A stretch of DNA of 64,000 nt from Alphaproteobacteria bacterium (GCA_017308135.1 JAFKFM010000007.1:514001-578000), one strand, 5' to 3'; shown: positions 8,767 through 18,868, numbered from the stretch's first letter. Notes: generated by a model not told the origin, from the letters alone. Program-made: numbers and translations.

Positions 8767-10076
8767 ATCCCCAGGGTTTCGCGCACGACCGGCGGAGCGG
8801 CTTGCGCATCGCCAAGAGTATACGCCGCGATCAGCGTACGCGCCGCTTTTTCGGCCGACGCCGCGTCGCGCGCATGGAGAATCGCGATCGGCCGATCGGG
8901 GCCGATTTCGGCACCCGTATTCGCGATCTCCGCAAATCCGACGGCATGGTCGATGGCTTGCGCCGGATCGACGCGCCCGCCGCCAAGTTCCAGCACGGCG
9001 ATGCCGATCGCGCGCGTGTCGATCTTCGCGACGACGCCTTTGGCCGGCACAAAAACGGGCCGCACGATCGGCGCTTTCGGGAGATAGGAATCGACGCGTT
9101 CCAGAAAATCCTTTGGCCCGCCGAGACCGGCGACCATACGCGCGAAACGCTCGGCCGCTTGGCCGGATGCCAACGCGGCTTCGATCTTCGCTTCGGCTTG
9201 GGCGCGCGGCGCCACACCCGACAGATCGAGCATCTCGACCGCCAGCGCCTTGGTGACGCCGTGCAAGCGCGCGTCGCGTTCGCCTTTCAAATACGCGACC
9301 GCCTCACGCATCTCCAGCGCGTTGCCGGCCGTGCGGCCCAGCGGGCGGTCCATATCGGTCAGCAGCGCGCGCGTGCGAAGCCCGGCGCCGTTCGCGACAT
9401 CGACGATGCTTTGCGCCAGCGCTTTCGCGTCGTCGAATTTCGCCATGAAGGCGCCCGAGCCGAACTTCACGTCCATCACCAACGCGTCGAGACCCGCCGC
9501 GAGTTTCTTCGACAGGATCGACGCGGTGATCAGGCCGATCGATTCGACCGTGCCGGTCACGTCGCGGATCGCGTAAAGCCGCTTATCGGCGGGGGCGAGA
9601 TCGGCGGTTTGGCCGATGACGGCGCAGCCCGCGTCGCGCACCACGCGGCGGAACAGCGCCAGATCGGGTTTGGCCGAATAGCCGGGAATGCTTTCGAACT
9701 TGTCGAGCGTGCCGCCGGTGTGCCCAAGACCGCGCCCCGATATCATCGGCACGAAGGCACCGCAGGCCGCGACCATCGGGGCGAGCATCAGGCTCACCTT
9801 ATCGCCCACGCCGCCCGTCGAATGCTTGTCGACGATGGGGCCGGGCAGGTCTTCGCCCTTCCACGACAGCACTTCGCCCGAATGCGTCATCGCGCGGGTC
9901 AGCGCCACGCGTTCGGCGTTGTCCATGCCGTTGAGGAACAGCGCCATCGCGAGCGCGCCGACCTGCGCGTCGGCCAAACCCTTGCCGTCGGCGATGCCCT
10001 TCACGAGGAACTCGATTTCGGAATCGGACAAGCGCAAACCGTCGCGCTTCTTGCGGATCACTTCCTGCGGCAGCAT
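8763..10076 (-). CDS. deoA: Thymidine phosphorylase DeoA
   Basis: A 437-residue pyrimidine-nucleoside phosphorylase that converts thymidine (and often uridine) plus phosphate to base and (deoxy)ribose 1-phosphate. The phosphate-binding motif [10 protein letters not shown] lies at 84-93, and [19 protein letters not shown] follows in the alpha/beta domain. The C-terminal PYNP domain is complete. It sits 1 bp after deoC and overlaps deoB by 4 bp, within the deo operon. Confidence 0.96.
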   Translation of the reverse strand: MLPQEVIRKKRDGLRLSDSEIEFLVKGIADGKGLADAQVGALAMALFLNGMDNAERVALTRAMTHSGEVLSWKGEDLPGPIVDKHSTGGVGDKVSLMLAPMVAACGAFVPMISGRGLGHTGGTLDKFESIPGYSAKPDLALFRRVVRDAGCAVIGQTADLAPADKRLYAIRDVTGTVESIGLITASILSKKLAAGLDALVMDVKFGSGAFMAKFDDAKALAQSIVDVANGAGLRTRALLTDMDRPLGRTAGNALEMREAVAYLKGERDARLHGVTKALAVEMLDLSGVAPRAQAEAKIEAALASGQAAERFARMVAGLGGPKDFLERVDSYLPKAPIVRPVFVPAKGVVAKIDTRAIGIAVLELGGGRVDPAQAIDHAVGFAEIANTGAEIGPDRPIAILHARDAASAEKAARTLIAAYTLGDAQAAPPVVRETLGM

Positions 10077-10077
10077 G

Positions 10078-10833
10078 TCAGTAGCCTTTGGCGGGCACGG
10101 GGGCGGCTTCGCCGTCGAGATCGGCGAGCAACGCGTCGAGCAGGCCCGACGCGCCGAAGCGGAACGTCGCCGGTGTCGCCCAATCGGGGCCGCGCATCTC
10201 GTCGGCGAAAGCGAGATAGGCGGCGGCGTCGGCCAGCGTGCGCACGCCGCCGGAGATCTTCACGCCGACGTCGCGATAGGGATTACGCGCCGACACTTCG
10301 AGCAGCACGCGCGCCGCGTCGGGCGTGGCGCCGATCTCGATCTTGCCGGTCGAGGTCTTGAGGAAATCGGCCCCCGCCTCGACGATCTCACCGCAGGCGC
10401 GGTCGAGCTTGTCGAGGGCGGGAAAGGCGCCGCTTTCGACGATGACTTTCAGCGTCGTCGTGCCGCAGGCCTCGCGCACGCGCGCGACGACCGTCACGGC
10501 GGGCACCTTCTCCCCGCGCAGCCAGCGTTTATAGGGGAAGACCACGTCGATCTCGTCGGCGCCGTCCGCCAGCGCGGTCTTGGTCAGCGCGACGACATCG
10601 GCGGCCGGTTCCAGTCCGCCCGGGAAATTCACCACGGTCGCGATCTTGATGCCGGTACCCGCCAGCGCCGTCTTGGCTTGGGCGACGAATTTCGGCCACA
10701 GGCAGACGGCCGCGACATTGCCGTGTTTGGTCTGTGCCCGCGCGCAAAGCTTGGCGATCGCGGCTTCGTCGTCGCCGTCGTTGAGGCTGGTGAAGTCGAG
10801 ACAGGCGAGGGCGCGGCGCGCGAGGTCGCTCAT
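10078..10833 (-). CDS. deoC: Deoxyribose-phosphate aldolase DeoC
   Basis: A 251-residue TIM-barrel class I aldolase that splits 2-deoxyribose 5-phosphate into glyceraldehyde 3-phosphate and acetaldehyde. The Schiff-base lysine is in GADFLKTSTG (about K159), with the second catalytic lysine in GVKISGG (about K192) and the acidic relay in GADEIDVV. The size and TTTLKVIVESG segment fit the longer E. coli-like DeoC. It overlaps punA upstream by ATGA. Confidence 0.95.
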   Translation of the reverse strand: MSDLARRALACLDFTSLNDGDDEAAIAKLCARAQTKHGNVAAVCLWPKFVAQAKTALAGTGIKIATVVNFPGGLEPAADVVALTKTALADGADEIDVVFPYKRWLRGEKVPAVTVVARVREACGTTTLKVIVESGAFPALDKLDRACGEIVEAGADFLKTSTGKIEIGATPDAARVLLEVSARNPYRDVGVKISGGVRTLADAAAYLAFADEMRGPDWATPATFRFGASGLLDALLADLDGEAAPVPAKGY

Positions 10834-11657
10834 GCCCGTACCAGATCAGGCAAAGCGGCCGGGATCAAGCGGTCGAGCTTCTCGGCGCAGAGTTTCGCGA
10901 TACGCTGCGTATGATCGTGAGACAGATGCTGGTTTACGCGCATGCCCGCCGCGAGATTGGTGACGGCGCTGATCGTGGCGACGCGAAGCCCGCAATGGCG
11001 CGCGACGATCACCTCGGGCACGGTCGACATGCCGACGATATCCGCACCCAGGCCCCGCAGCGCGCGGATCTCCGCCGGCGTTTCGAAATTGGGACCGAGA
11101 TACCAAGCGTAAATGCCTTCGGGCAGCGCGATGCCGAGCTTCGCGGCCTGCGCCTTCAGCACGTCGCGCAGCTTCGGGTCATAGGCGTCGGTCATCGCCA
11201 CGAAGCGCGGGCCCCATTCGTCGTCGTTGGGGCCTTGCAGCGGCGACCAGCCCGCCCAGGAAATATGATCTTCAATCAGCAGCAGCGAGCCTTCGTCGCT
11301 CGCCGGATGGAACGAGCCCGCCGCGTTGGTTAGCAGAAGTTTTTCGACTCCCAGCGACTTCAGCGCGCGGATCGGCGTTTTGATTTGCGAGGCATCCGCG
11401 CCTTCATACACATGCGCGCGGCCTTGCAGCACGATCGCGTCGACGCCCGCGATTTTCCCGGCGATCAAACGGCTGGAATGGCCTTGCACCTTGCTGACCG
11501 GAAAGCCGGGGATCTCGGCATAAGGCAGCACGCGTGCGTCGGCGATCGTGTCGGCGATGCCGCCAAGGCCCGAGCCGAGCACGATGGCGATCTTGGGCGA
11601 AAGACCCTTTAGCAGCGGGCGGATCGCGTCGGCGGCTTTTGCGGGGGACAAACTCAT
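10830..11657 (-). CDS. punA: Purine-nucleoside phosphorylase, trimeric PunA/XapA class
   Basis: A 275-residue enzyme releasing purine bases and (deoxy)ribose 1-phosphate. Motifs of the trimeric class are present: IAIVLGSGLGG near the N-terminus (phosphate site), GRAHVYEG, LLTNAAGS, GPNFETPAEIR, and GADIVGMSTVPEVIVARHCGL (purine site). The ATG at 11657 overlaps the permease stop as ATGA, and AAGGAG sits just 2 nt before it, an unusually short spacing that suggests coupled translation. The open frame continues upstream, but that part is antisense to nothing and shows no family similarity. Confidence 0.92.
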   Translation of the reverse strand: MSLSPAKAADAIRPLLKGLSPKIAIVLGSGLGGIADTIADARVLPYAEIPGFPVSKVQGHSSRLIAGKIAGVDAIVLQGRAHVYEGADASQIKTPIRALKSLGVEKLLLTNAAGSFHPASDEGSLLLIEDHISWAGWSPLQGPNDDEWGPRFVAMTDAYDPKLRDVLKAQAAKLGIALPEGIYAWYLGPNFETPAEIRALRGLGADIVGMSTVPEVIVARHCGLRVATISAVTNLAAGMRVNQHLSHDHTQRIAKLCAEKLDRLIPAALPDLVRA

Positions 11658-12625
11658 TTCTCCTTGGCGTAGGGAATGCCGCTGGCCTTGGGCGCCACGG
11701 CTTTGCCGACGAAGCCGGCGAGCAGCAGCACCGTCAGCAGATAGGGCAAGGCCTGGATCGCCTGCACGGGCACGACGCCCACGACCGGCAGGGCGACACC
11801 TTGCAGGCGGCCTTGCAGCGCGTCGGCGAAGGCGAACAACAGACAGGCGAGGACGGCGGGCACCGGCATCCATTTGCCGAAGATCAATGCGGCGAGTGCC
11901 AGGAACCCGCGCCCGGCGGTCATCTCGCGCTGGAAGGCCGACGCCATCGCGGTGGCGAGATAGCTGCCCGCCACGCCGCACAGCACGCCCGTGCAGATCA
12001 GCGCGCGATAGCGCAGCCACGCGACCGAAATGCCGGCCGTGTCGACCGCGTGCGGATTTTCGCCCACAGCGCGCAGGCGCAGACCGAAACGCGTTTTGAA
12101 AATCACGAACGAGACGATCGGCACGATCGCGACGGTCAGATAGACAAGCGCGTTGTGGCCGGAGATGAGACGCGCATAGATCGGGCCGATGATCGGCGCT
12201 TGGCCGATCGTCTCGGCGAAGGGCAGGACGATGGGGGCGAATCTCGCGGCACCCGACAGCGCCGGGGTCTGGCCGCCTTCGCGGAACCAGGCGAAGGCGA
12301 GCACGGCGGTGAGGCCGACGGCCAACACGTTCAACGCCATGCCCGACACGACCTGATTGCCGCGATGGGTGATGCAGGCGAAAGCATGGATCATCGAGAA
12401 CGCGACCGCGACGACGATTGCCGCGAGCAAGCCGATCCAGGCCGAGCCCGACAAGGCCGCGACCGTGCCGGCGGCGAAGGCGGCGGCGAGCATCTTGCCT
12501 TCGAGGCCGATATCGACCACGCCCGCGCGTTCGGCGAACAAGCCCGCCAGCGCGCACAGGATCAGCGGGATCGACAAGCGAACGGTCGAGGCGAGCAGCG
12601 AGACGAGTTGAACGAAATCGTCCAT
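11654..12625 (-). CDS. Nucleoside ABC transporter permease (NupQ/YufQ type)
   Basis: A 323-residue inner-membrane permease of the branched-chain/ribose superfamily with 8-9 hydrophobic helices. GLFAERAGVVDIGLEGKMLAAA is the standard motif of the second permease in BMP-type nucleoside importers, and RGNQVVSGMALNVLA and VGENPHAVDTAGI follow. It pairs with the upstream permease. It is separated by 1 bp from that gene and overlaps punA by 4 bp, which ties transport to phosphorolysis. Confidence 0.9.
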   Translation of the reverse strand: MDDFVQLVSLLASTVRLSIPLILCALAGLFAERAGVVDIGLEGKMLAAAFAAGTVAALSGSAWIGLLAAIVVAVAFSMIHAFACITHRGNQVVSGMALNVLAVGLTAVLAFAWFREGGQTPALSGAARFAPIVLPFAETIGQAPIIGPIYARLISGHNALVYLTVAIVPIVSFVIFKTRFGLRLRAVGENPHAVDTAGISVAWLRYRALICTGVLCGVAGSYLATAMASAFQREMTAGRGFLALAALIFGKWMPVPAVLACLLFAFADALQGRLQGVALPVVGVVPVQAIQALPYLLTVLLLAGFVGKAVAPKASGIPYAKEK

Positions 12626-12626
12626 G

Positions 12627-13724
12627 TCAGGCCGCCTTGCGCCGCGCGAACAGCGTCGCGATCCAAGGGCGGAACATGTTCTCCAGCGCGCCGCAGAACA
12701 GGATGATCAGGCCCTGGATCACGACGACCATTTCGCGGCTGATCGCGCGCATCTCGAAGGCGAGTTCGGCGCCGCCCTGATAGAGCGCGCCGAACAGCAG
12801 CGCCGCGAGGCATACACCCAGCGGATGGTTGCGGCCCATCAGGGCCACGGCGATGCCCACGAACCCGAAGCCGCCGGTGAAGGCGACGAGCAGGCGTTGA
12901 TGGGCGCCCATGATCTCGTTGACGCCCATCAACCCGGCGAGCGCCCCGGAAATCGCCATCGCGACGATGATGGTCTTCGCCGGATCGATACCGGCATAGC
13001 GCGCGGCCTGTTCGTTCTGGCCGACGACGCGCAGCGCGTAACCCCAGCGCGTGCGCCAAATATAGACATAGACCAGGAACGCGGCGGCGAGCGCCAGGAA
13101 GAACGCGAAATTGAGCGGCGAGCGCGGGGCGTCGATGCCGATCCAGCCCAGCATCGTCTGCATCGTCGGCAGCGTGGCGTTGGCGATGAAGCGTCGCGTT
13201 TCCGGGGCGCCCCGGCCCGGCTCCAGCATCACGTTGCTGAGCAGATAGGTCATCAACGCGGCGGCGATGAAATTGAACATGATCGTCGTGATGACGACAT
13301 GGCTGCCGCGCTTGGCCTGAAGCCAGCCGGGGATCGCGGCCCAGACGGCGCCGAACGCCATGCCGAGCGCGATGGCGCCGACGAAGATGACCGGCCAGGG
13401 CAGGAAGTCGAGATAGAGGCAGACCAGCGCCACGCCCAGCCCCGCGACGTAAGCCTGACCTTCGCCGCCGATATTGAATAAGCCGGCATGGAAGGCCAGC
13501 GCCACGGCAAGACCGGTGAAGATGAAATTCGTCGCGTAATAAAGCGTGAAAGCGATCGCTTCGGGATAGCCGATCGCGCCCTCGACCAGAATGCGCATGG
13601 CGCGCAACGGGTCTTCGCCGATCGCCAGCACGACTAGCCCGGACAGCACGAAGGCGAGGAGGAGATTGATGAGCGGCAGCAGAACGTAATCCGCCCAGGC
13701 CGGCATATCGCCGCGCGAACTCAT
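12627..13724 (-). CDS. Nucleoside ABC transporter permease (NupP/YufP type)
   Basis: A 365-residue membrane permease of the same superfamily, with helices from about residue 10 onwards. Landmarks are ALAFHAGLFNIGGEGQAYVAGL, RGSHVVITTIMFNFIA and VVGQNEQAARYAGIDPAKT. The ATG at 13724 gives an ATGA overlap with the ATPase gene; the frame is open further upstream only because it lies inside that gene. It forms the channel with the NupQ-type partner. Confidence 0.9.
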   Translation of the reverse strand: MSSRGDMPAWADYVLLPLINLLLAFVLSGLVVLAIGEDPLRAMRILVEGAIGYPEAIAFTLYYATNFIFTGLAVALAFHAGLFNIGGEGQAYVAGLGVALVCLYLDFLPWPVIFVGAIALGMAFGAVWAAIPGWLQAKRGSHVVITTIMFNFIAAALMTYLLSNVMLEPGRGAPETRRFIANATLPTMQTMLGWIGIDAPRSPLNFAFFLALAAAFLVYVYIWRTRWGYALRVVGQNEQAARYAGIDPAKTIIVAMAISGALAGLMGVNEIMGAHQRLLVAFTGGFGFVGIAVALMGRNHPLGVCLAALLFGALYQGGAELAFEMRAISREMVVVIQGLIILFCGALENMFRPWIATLFARRKAA

Positions 13725-15244
13725 GCCGCGATACCCGCCATCATCAGGCCGAGACGCTTTTCGTCGGCCGTGGTCCCATCGGCCTCGCCGATGATTCGGC
13801 CGCCGCACACGACCAGAATGCGGTCGGCCAGCGCCAGGATTTCGTCGAGCTCGCAGCTCACCAGCAGGATCGCCTTGCCGCGATCGCGCATTTCGACGAT
13901 GCGCTTATGGATGAATTCGATCGCGCCGATATCCACGCCGCGCGTCGGCTGGCCGACCAGCAACAGGTCGGGATCGCGGTCGATCTCGCGGCCCAGCACG
14001 ATCTTCTGCTGGTTGCCGCCGCTGAATTGGCCCGAGCGCAAACGCGGATCGACGGGGCGCACGTCGAACTGGCCCATCAGATCGCGGCAGCGTTCGATCG
14101 ACCGGCTTTCCGACAGCAGCGGTCCGCGGCGCAGCGCATCGTCGTCGTGATAACCGAGGATCGCGGTCTCGTAGGCGTCGAAGCCCGTGACCATGCCCAT
14201 GCGATGCCGGTCTTCGGGCACATGGGCGATGGCCACGCTGCGCGCGAATTTGGCGCGCGCGGGCACGCCCGGCGGCGGCAGCGCTTCGCCCTTATAGAGA
14301 AGGCGGCCGGACGCGACGGGACGAAGCCCCGCCAGCGTTTCCAGGATTTCGGTCTGGCCGTTGCCCGACACGCCGGCGATGCCGACGATCTCGCCCGCGC
14401 GCACCGAAAACGAGATGTCCTGAAGCCGTGCGGCACCGCGCGCGTCGATGCAGCTTAAATGCTCGACGCGCAGAACCTCGGCCCCCGGTTCGGCCGCACC
14501 CTTGGGAACGCGCGTCGTCACGCGGCGTCCGACCATCAATTCGGCGAGCTCGGCCTGGTTCGTGTCCTTGGTCTCGCGCGTCGCGACGATGGCACCCTGG
14601 CGCATCACGGTGACGCGGTCGGTGATCGCCATGATCTCGCGCAGCTTATGCGTGATCAGCAACACCGTGCTGCCCTGGCTGCGCCACAACGCCAACAGCT
14701 CGAACAGCTTGTCGGCCTCTTGCGGCGTCAGCACCGCCGTCGGCTCGTCGAGGATCAGAATGCGCGCCCCGCGATAGAGCGCCTTGAGGATTTCGACGCG
14801 CTGCTGCGCACCGACATGAAGCGTTTCGACCTTCGCGTCGAGATCGACGTCGAGGCCGTAATCGCGCGCGAGGCGCATGAGCTCGGCGCGCGCCGCCGCT
14901 TCGCCTTTGGCGAGAAGTGCGCCGCCCTCCGCGCCCAGCAGCACGTTTTCCAGCACGGTGAAATTCTCCACCAGCATGAAATGCTGATGGACCATGCCGA
15001 TCCCGGCGGCGATCGCGTCCTGCGGCGAAGCGATGGTCACGCGCTTGCCGTCGACTTCGATCGTGCCGGAATCGGCTTGGTAATACCCGTAGACGATGCT
15101 CATCAGCGTCGACTTGCCGGCGCCGTTCTCGCCCACGATTCCGTGGATCGAGCCTTTGGCGACCGACAAGTCGATGCTGCGATTGGCATGCACCGGGCCG
15201 AAGCGCTTGTCGATGTTCGACAAGCGCAGGGCGGGTTGCGTCAC
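13721..15244 (-). CDS. Nucleoside ABC transporter double ATPase (NupO/YufO type)
   Basis: A 507-residue protein with two fused ABC domains. The first has an intact Walker A GENGAGKST at 38-46 and a canonical Walker B (ILILDEPTAVL). The second is degenerate at its Walker A (GVSGNGQTE) but keeps a signature region FSGGNQQKIVLGREI. This asymmetric arrangement is usual for RbsA/NupO-type proteins. It energises the two permeases downstream. The gap to the binding-protein gene is 10 bp. Confidence 0.92.
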   Translation of the reverse strand: MTQPALRLSNIDKRFGPVHANRSIDLSVAKGSIHGIVGENGAGKSTLMSIVYGYYQADSGTIEVDGKRVTIASPQDAIAAGIGMVHQHFMLVENFTVLENVLLGAEGGALLAKGEAAARAELMRLARDYGLDVDLDAKVETLHVGAQQRVEILKALYRGARILILDEPTAVLTPQEADKLFELLALWRSQGSTVLLITHKLREIMAITDRVTVMRQGAIVATRETKDTNQAELAELMVGRRVTTRVPKGAAEPGAEVLRVEHLSCIDARGAARLQDISFSVRAGEIVGIAGVSGNGQTEILETLAGLRPVASGRLLYKGEALPPPGVPARAKFARSVAIAHVPEDRHRMGMVTGFDAYETAILGYHDDDALRRGPLLSESRSIERCRDLMGQFDVRPVDPRLRSGQFSGGNQQKIVLGREIDRDPDLLLVGQPTRGVDIGAIEFIHKRIVEMRDRGKAILLVSCELDEILALADRILVVCGGRIIGEADGTTADEKRLGLMMAGIAA

Positions 15245-15254
15245 GATTCCGCCG

Positions 15255-16226
15255 TCAACGCATGACGTCGGTGACGGTGATCTTCCCGTCGACGATCGCC
15301 TGGCGCGCTTCGTCGATGCGCTTCAGGATGTCGGCCGACAGCAACGCCTTGTTGTTGTCGTCGATCGCCATGCCGACACCTTCTTCCTTGAGGCCGAGCG
15401 CACGCGCCCCCGCCTTCCAGGTTCCGGCGCGGGCCTGGGTCATCGCTTCGTAGACGGCGATATCCACGCGCTTGACCATCGACGTCAGCATCGTGCCCGG
15501 ATGCAGATGGTTCTGGTTGCTGTCCACGCCGATGGCGAACTTGCCGGCGTCCTTCGCGGCCTGATAGACGCCCGTCCCCGTGGCGCCGGCGGCGGCGAAC
15601 ACGACGTCCACGCCGCGATCGAACTGGCCGCGCGCGAGTTCCGCGCCGCGCGTCGGGTCGCGGAAGGCGGTCGGCGTCGTGCCGGTCATGTTCATGAACA
15701 CTTCGACCGACGGCTTGGCGTGTTTGGCGCCTTCCTCGTAGCCCTTGTAGAATTTGCGGATGATCGGCACGTCCATGCCGCCGACGAAGCCGACCTTGCC
15801 GGTCTTCGAGGTGAGGGCGGCGGCCATGCCGACCAGGAACGAGCCTTCGTGCTCGCGGAACGTCACCGACTGCACGTTGGGCAGATCGACGACCGAATCG
15901 ATGATCGTGAATTTGACGTTCGGGAATTCCTTGGCGACGGTTTCGATCGCCGCGTGGTTGTTGAACCCGACCGCAATCACGACCGAAGCACCGCGCCGGG
16001 CGAGATTGCGGATCGCCTGTTCGCGCTCGGCGGTGTTGGTGATTTCGAATTCGTTGTAGATGACGCCCGTTTCCTTTTTGAAACGCTCGGCGCCGTCATA
16101 GGCCGCTTGGTTGAACGAGCGGTCGAACTTGCCGCCGATGTCGAACATCACCGCGGGCGGCGTCTGGGCGGCGGCCGAACCGGCGATCGCGAGCGCGAGG
16201 GCCGCGGCGAGAACGGGGGTCTTCAT
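15255..16226 (-). CDS. BMP-family nucleoside-binding protein
   Basis: A 323-residue periplasmic binding protein of the Bmp/PnrA/Med family. The ATG at 16226 is preceded by GGGAGA and opens a clear signal peptide (about residues 1-20, ending AAAQ). Landmarks are MFDIGGKFDRSFNQAAYDG, KVGFVGGMDVPIIRKFYKGYEEG, VVFAAAGATGTGVYQAAKD and GVDSNQNHLHPGTMLTSMVKR. It is the first gene of the eight-gene importer/phosphorolysis operon. No lipobox cysteine is seen, so it is probably soluble in the periplasm. Confidence 0.92.
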   Translation of the reverse strand: MKTPVLAAALALAIAGSAAAQTPPAVMFDIGGKFDRSFNQAAYDGAERFKKETGVIYNEFEITNTAEREQAIRNLARRGASVVIAVGFNNHAAIETVAKEFPNVKFTIIDSVVDLPNVQSVTFREHEGSFLVGMAAALTSKTGKVGFVGGMDVPIIRKFYKGYEEGAKHAKPSVEVFMNMTGTTPTAFRDPTRGAELARGQFDRGVDVVFAAAGATGTGVYQAAKDAGKFAIGVDSNQNHLHPGTMLTSMVKRVDIAVYEAMTQARAGTWKAGARALGLKEEGVGMAIDDNNKALLSADILKRIDEARQAIVDGKITVTDVMR

Positions 16227-16357
16227 GTTTATCGTCTCCCTGGGGGCGTCAATGCCCGGGCCGACTCTGGCAAAGCCGTTTCGCCGGATCAATGGCCCTA
16301 TGCTAAAGCAGACCCGGTTTCGGCCCGGTTTGCCGGTTTTGCGGTGGAAAAAGTCCC

Positions 16358-17452
16358 ATGAATCTCGACGCGCTCGACACACCCGCTTTGGTTCTCGATC
16401 TGGATGCGATGGGGCGGAATATCGCCAAGATGGCCGAATTTGCCCGTAAAGCCGGGGTAATGCTGCGCCCGCACGCCAAAACGCATAAAAGCCCGGCCGT
16501 TGCCCGGCGCCAAATCGCCGCGGGCGCGGTCGGCGTGTGCTGCCAGAAGGTCGGCGAGGCCGAGGTGATGGTCGAGGGCGGCGTGACCGACATTCTGGTT
16601 ACGAACGAGATCGTCGGCTCCACGAAGGTCACCCGCCTTGTCGGCCTCGCCCGCCTCGCGACGATCCGCACCGTGGTCGATCATCCGGACGGGCTCGATG
16701 CGCTCGCCGCCGCTTGCGTCGCGGCGGGCGTGGAGATCGGCGTGCTGGTCGAATGCGATCTCGGCATGGGCCGCTGCGGAATCGCCGATCCGGTGGCGGC
16801 CGTCGCACTCGCCAAGCGCGCGATCGCGACGAAGGGCGTGCGCTTCGACGGGCTCCAAGCCTATCACGGCAAGATCCAGCACATCGCCGGCTGGGCCCAG
16901 CGCCGGGCGGGGGCGGAGGCGTGCAACGCCAAGCTCGCCGAATTCCGCGCGGCGTTCGCGGCGGCGGGGATCGCCACGCCGATCATCTCCGGGGCCGGAA
17001 CCGGCAGCTACGAATTCCAAACGGCAGCCGGCTACACCGAATTCCAGTGCGGCACCTATGTGTTCATGGACAAGCAGTATCGCGACGTGGGCGATGAAAC
17101 CGGCGAACGCTATGGTCGCTTCGAGCAAGCGTTGTTCGTGCTCGCGACGGTGATGAGCATCCCCTCGAACGATCGCGTCGTGCTCGATTGCGGCTACAAG
17201 ACGCTGTCGGTCGATGGCGGCATGCCCGAAGCGATGGATCTGCCCGGTTGGAATTTCGGCTTCGGCGGCGACGAGCATGGCATTCTGCGCCGCGCCGATG
17301 CGACCGTGCGCTTGCCCAAGCTCGGCGAGAAATTGCGTATCGTACCCGCCCATGGCGACACGACGATCAATCTGCACGACGAATATCAGGTGCTGTCGGG
17401 CGGCAAGCCGACGATGGCTTGGCCCGTCGCGGCGCGAGGCAAGATCCGCTAG
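16358..17452 (+). CDS. DSD1-family PLP enzyme (D-threonine aldolase / 3-hydroxy-aspartate aldolase-like)
   Basis: A 364-residue fold-type III PLP enzyme. The N-terminal alanine-racemase-like barrel has LDTPALVLDLDAMGRNI and RPHAKTHKSPAVARRQ, whose first lysine is the expected PLP anchor. The C-terminal DSD1 domain carries the FGGDEHGIL and VPAHGDTTINLHDEY zinc-site motifs. Family members act on D-serine, D-threonine or 3-hydroxyaspartate; the exact substrate is not readable. It is divergent from the nucleoside operon (131 bp between starts) and its stop shares CTAG with the convergent oxidoreductase. Confidence 0.85.
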   Translation: MNLDALDTPALVLDLDAMGRNIAKMAEFARKAGVMLRPHAKTHKSPAVARRQIAAGAVGVCCQKVGEAEVMVEGGVTDILVTNEIVGSTKVTRLVGLARLATIRTVVDHPDGLDALAAACVAAGVEIGVLVECDLGMGRCGIADPVAAVALAKRAIATKGVRFDGLQAYHGKIQHIAGWAQRRAGAEACNAKLAEFRAAFAAAGIATPIISGAGTGSYEFQTAAGYTEFQCGTYVFMDKQYRDVGDETGERYGRFEQALFVLATVMSIPSNDRVVLDCGYKTLSVDGGMPEAMDLPGWNFGFGGDEHGILRRADATVRLPKLGEKLRIVPAHGDTTINLHDEYQVLSGGKPTMAWPVAARGKIR

Positions 17453-18837
17453 AGCAGTTTTTCGCGGGCGTCGTAGCCGTCGAGATCGGCGATCAGGCTC
17501 GGCTCGATATCGCGGAACAACCCGCGCGTGATCCCGGCGACAAGGCGCGGCAATGCGTGGCGATGCCCGCTGACCGACGCGCATTGCGCGCCGTGGCTCA
17601 ACCCCGCCGCGAAGCCGAATTGATGGATGCGGCTCAGATGCTCGGCGTCGCGCCCCGGTTTCGGCGTGAACTCGAATCCCGCACCCAGATAGGGCCACGA
17701 CGCCAGCACGGAATCGGGATCGTCGGTCCTGTGCACGTCGCCCCAGCGCGCGATATCGGCTTCGAGCGCCGCAAGTTCGGGGCGCAGCGAAAGATCGACG
17801 CGCATGCCGGTCGCGAAGATCAGGTAATCCGCATCGAGCGGGCCCTGCGGCGTGTCGATGCGCACTGCGTCGCCCGCGACCGCGAGTTTCGTCCACGGAC
17901 GGCCGGGATGGGCGGCGAAGTTGGCAAAAGCTTTGCAGCCGTTGACGCCATCGGCGGTCGGTGGCTGATCCATCAAGCGGAAGCGCCGCATGATCGCCCA
18001 TTTGGTCGCGTCGGGCAGTTCGGGGTAATGGCGCAGATAGCCCGCGAATTCCGCCCAGCGATGGGGATTGATCTCCGGCAGGGTTTCGCGCCGGAAACAG
18101 AGATCGACGCGTGCGGCCCCGGCCTTCAGCGCGGCAAGCGCGTTGTCGAACGCCGACGCGCCATGGCCGAGGACGGCGATGCGCTTGCCCTTCAACGCGG
18201 CGAAATCGACCGGTCCGTTGGAATGCGCGCGGAAGCGTTCGGGCAACGCCTCGGCCCATTCGGGCAGAGTCCATTGTCCGGCATTCTCGAACCCATGGGC
18301 GAGCACGACGCGGCGGGCATATTCGCGCGACGTTTTGCCATCGATGGCGAGATCGGCGGCGATCCAATCGCCTTGCGGTTCCAGGCGTAGGAGTTCCACT
18401 TGGTTGCGCACCGGGATCGCGGCCGTGTCGCGGAACCAGTCGAGATAGGCCGCCCAATGCGCGCGCGGGATACGGACGATTTGGTCCCACGCGTCCGGCC
18501 CGAATGCGGCGGCGTACCAGCTGCGCACCGACAAGGACGGCAAACCGCCATCGAGGCCGACGAGATCCTTGGGCGTGCGCAAGGTCGCCATGCGCGCGTA
18601 GTTGAGCCACGGACCTTCGCCGCCGCGCGGCGCCTTGTCGATGACCGACACGCCCGCCACGCCGTCGCGCGCCAATTGAAAGGCGACACCCAGGCCGCTT
18701 TGTCCGCCGCCGACAACCAGCACGTTATGACGGCCGGATTCGGCGGGTTCCGGCATCCAAATTCGGGCGGGATACGCCATCGCCGCCATGTCGGCGCGGG
18801 CTTGGGCGGTGAGGGCGGCGAGCGCTTCGCGGTTCAT
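17449..18837 (-). CDS. FMO-like NAD(P)/FAD-dependent oxidoreductase
   Basis: A 462-residue flavoprotein. An FAD Rossmann motif VVGGGQSGLG lies near residue 42, and a second dinucleotide motif VLGHGASAFDNA near residue 215, the spacing expected for flavin-containing monooxygenase-like enzymes. TPKDLVGLDGG resembles the FMO substrate-entry region, and FATGMRVD is the usual ATG-type motif near the C-terminus. The substrate is unknown. It trails a housekeeping gene group by 31 bp and may be cotranscribed with it. Confidence 0.8.
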   Translation of the reverse strand: MNREALAALTAQARADMAAMAYPARIWMPEPAESGRHNVLVVGGGQSGLGVAFQLARDGVAGVSVIDKAPRGGEGPWLNYARMATLRTPKDLVGLDGGLPSLSVRSWYAAAFGPDAWDQIVRIPRAHWAAYLDWFRDTAAIPVRNQVELLRLEPQGDWIAADLAIDGKTSREYARRVVLAHGFENAGQWTLPEWAEALPERFRAHSNGPVDFAALKGKRIAVLGHGASAFDNALAALKAGAARVDLCFRRETLPEINPHRWAEFAGYLRHYPELPDATKWAIMRRFRLMDQPPTADGVNGCKAFANFAAHPGRPWTKLAVAGDAVRIDTPQGPLDADYLIFATGMRVDLSLRPELAALEADIARWGDVHRTDDPDSVLASWPYLGAGFEFTPKPGRDAEHLSRIHQFGFAAGLSHGAQCASVSGHRHALPRLVAGITRGLFRDIEPSLIADLDGYDAREKLL

Positions 18838-18868
18838 AGCCGCGTGGGCAGCAATAATCGGGCCGGGT

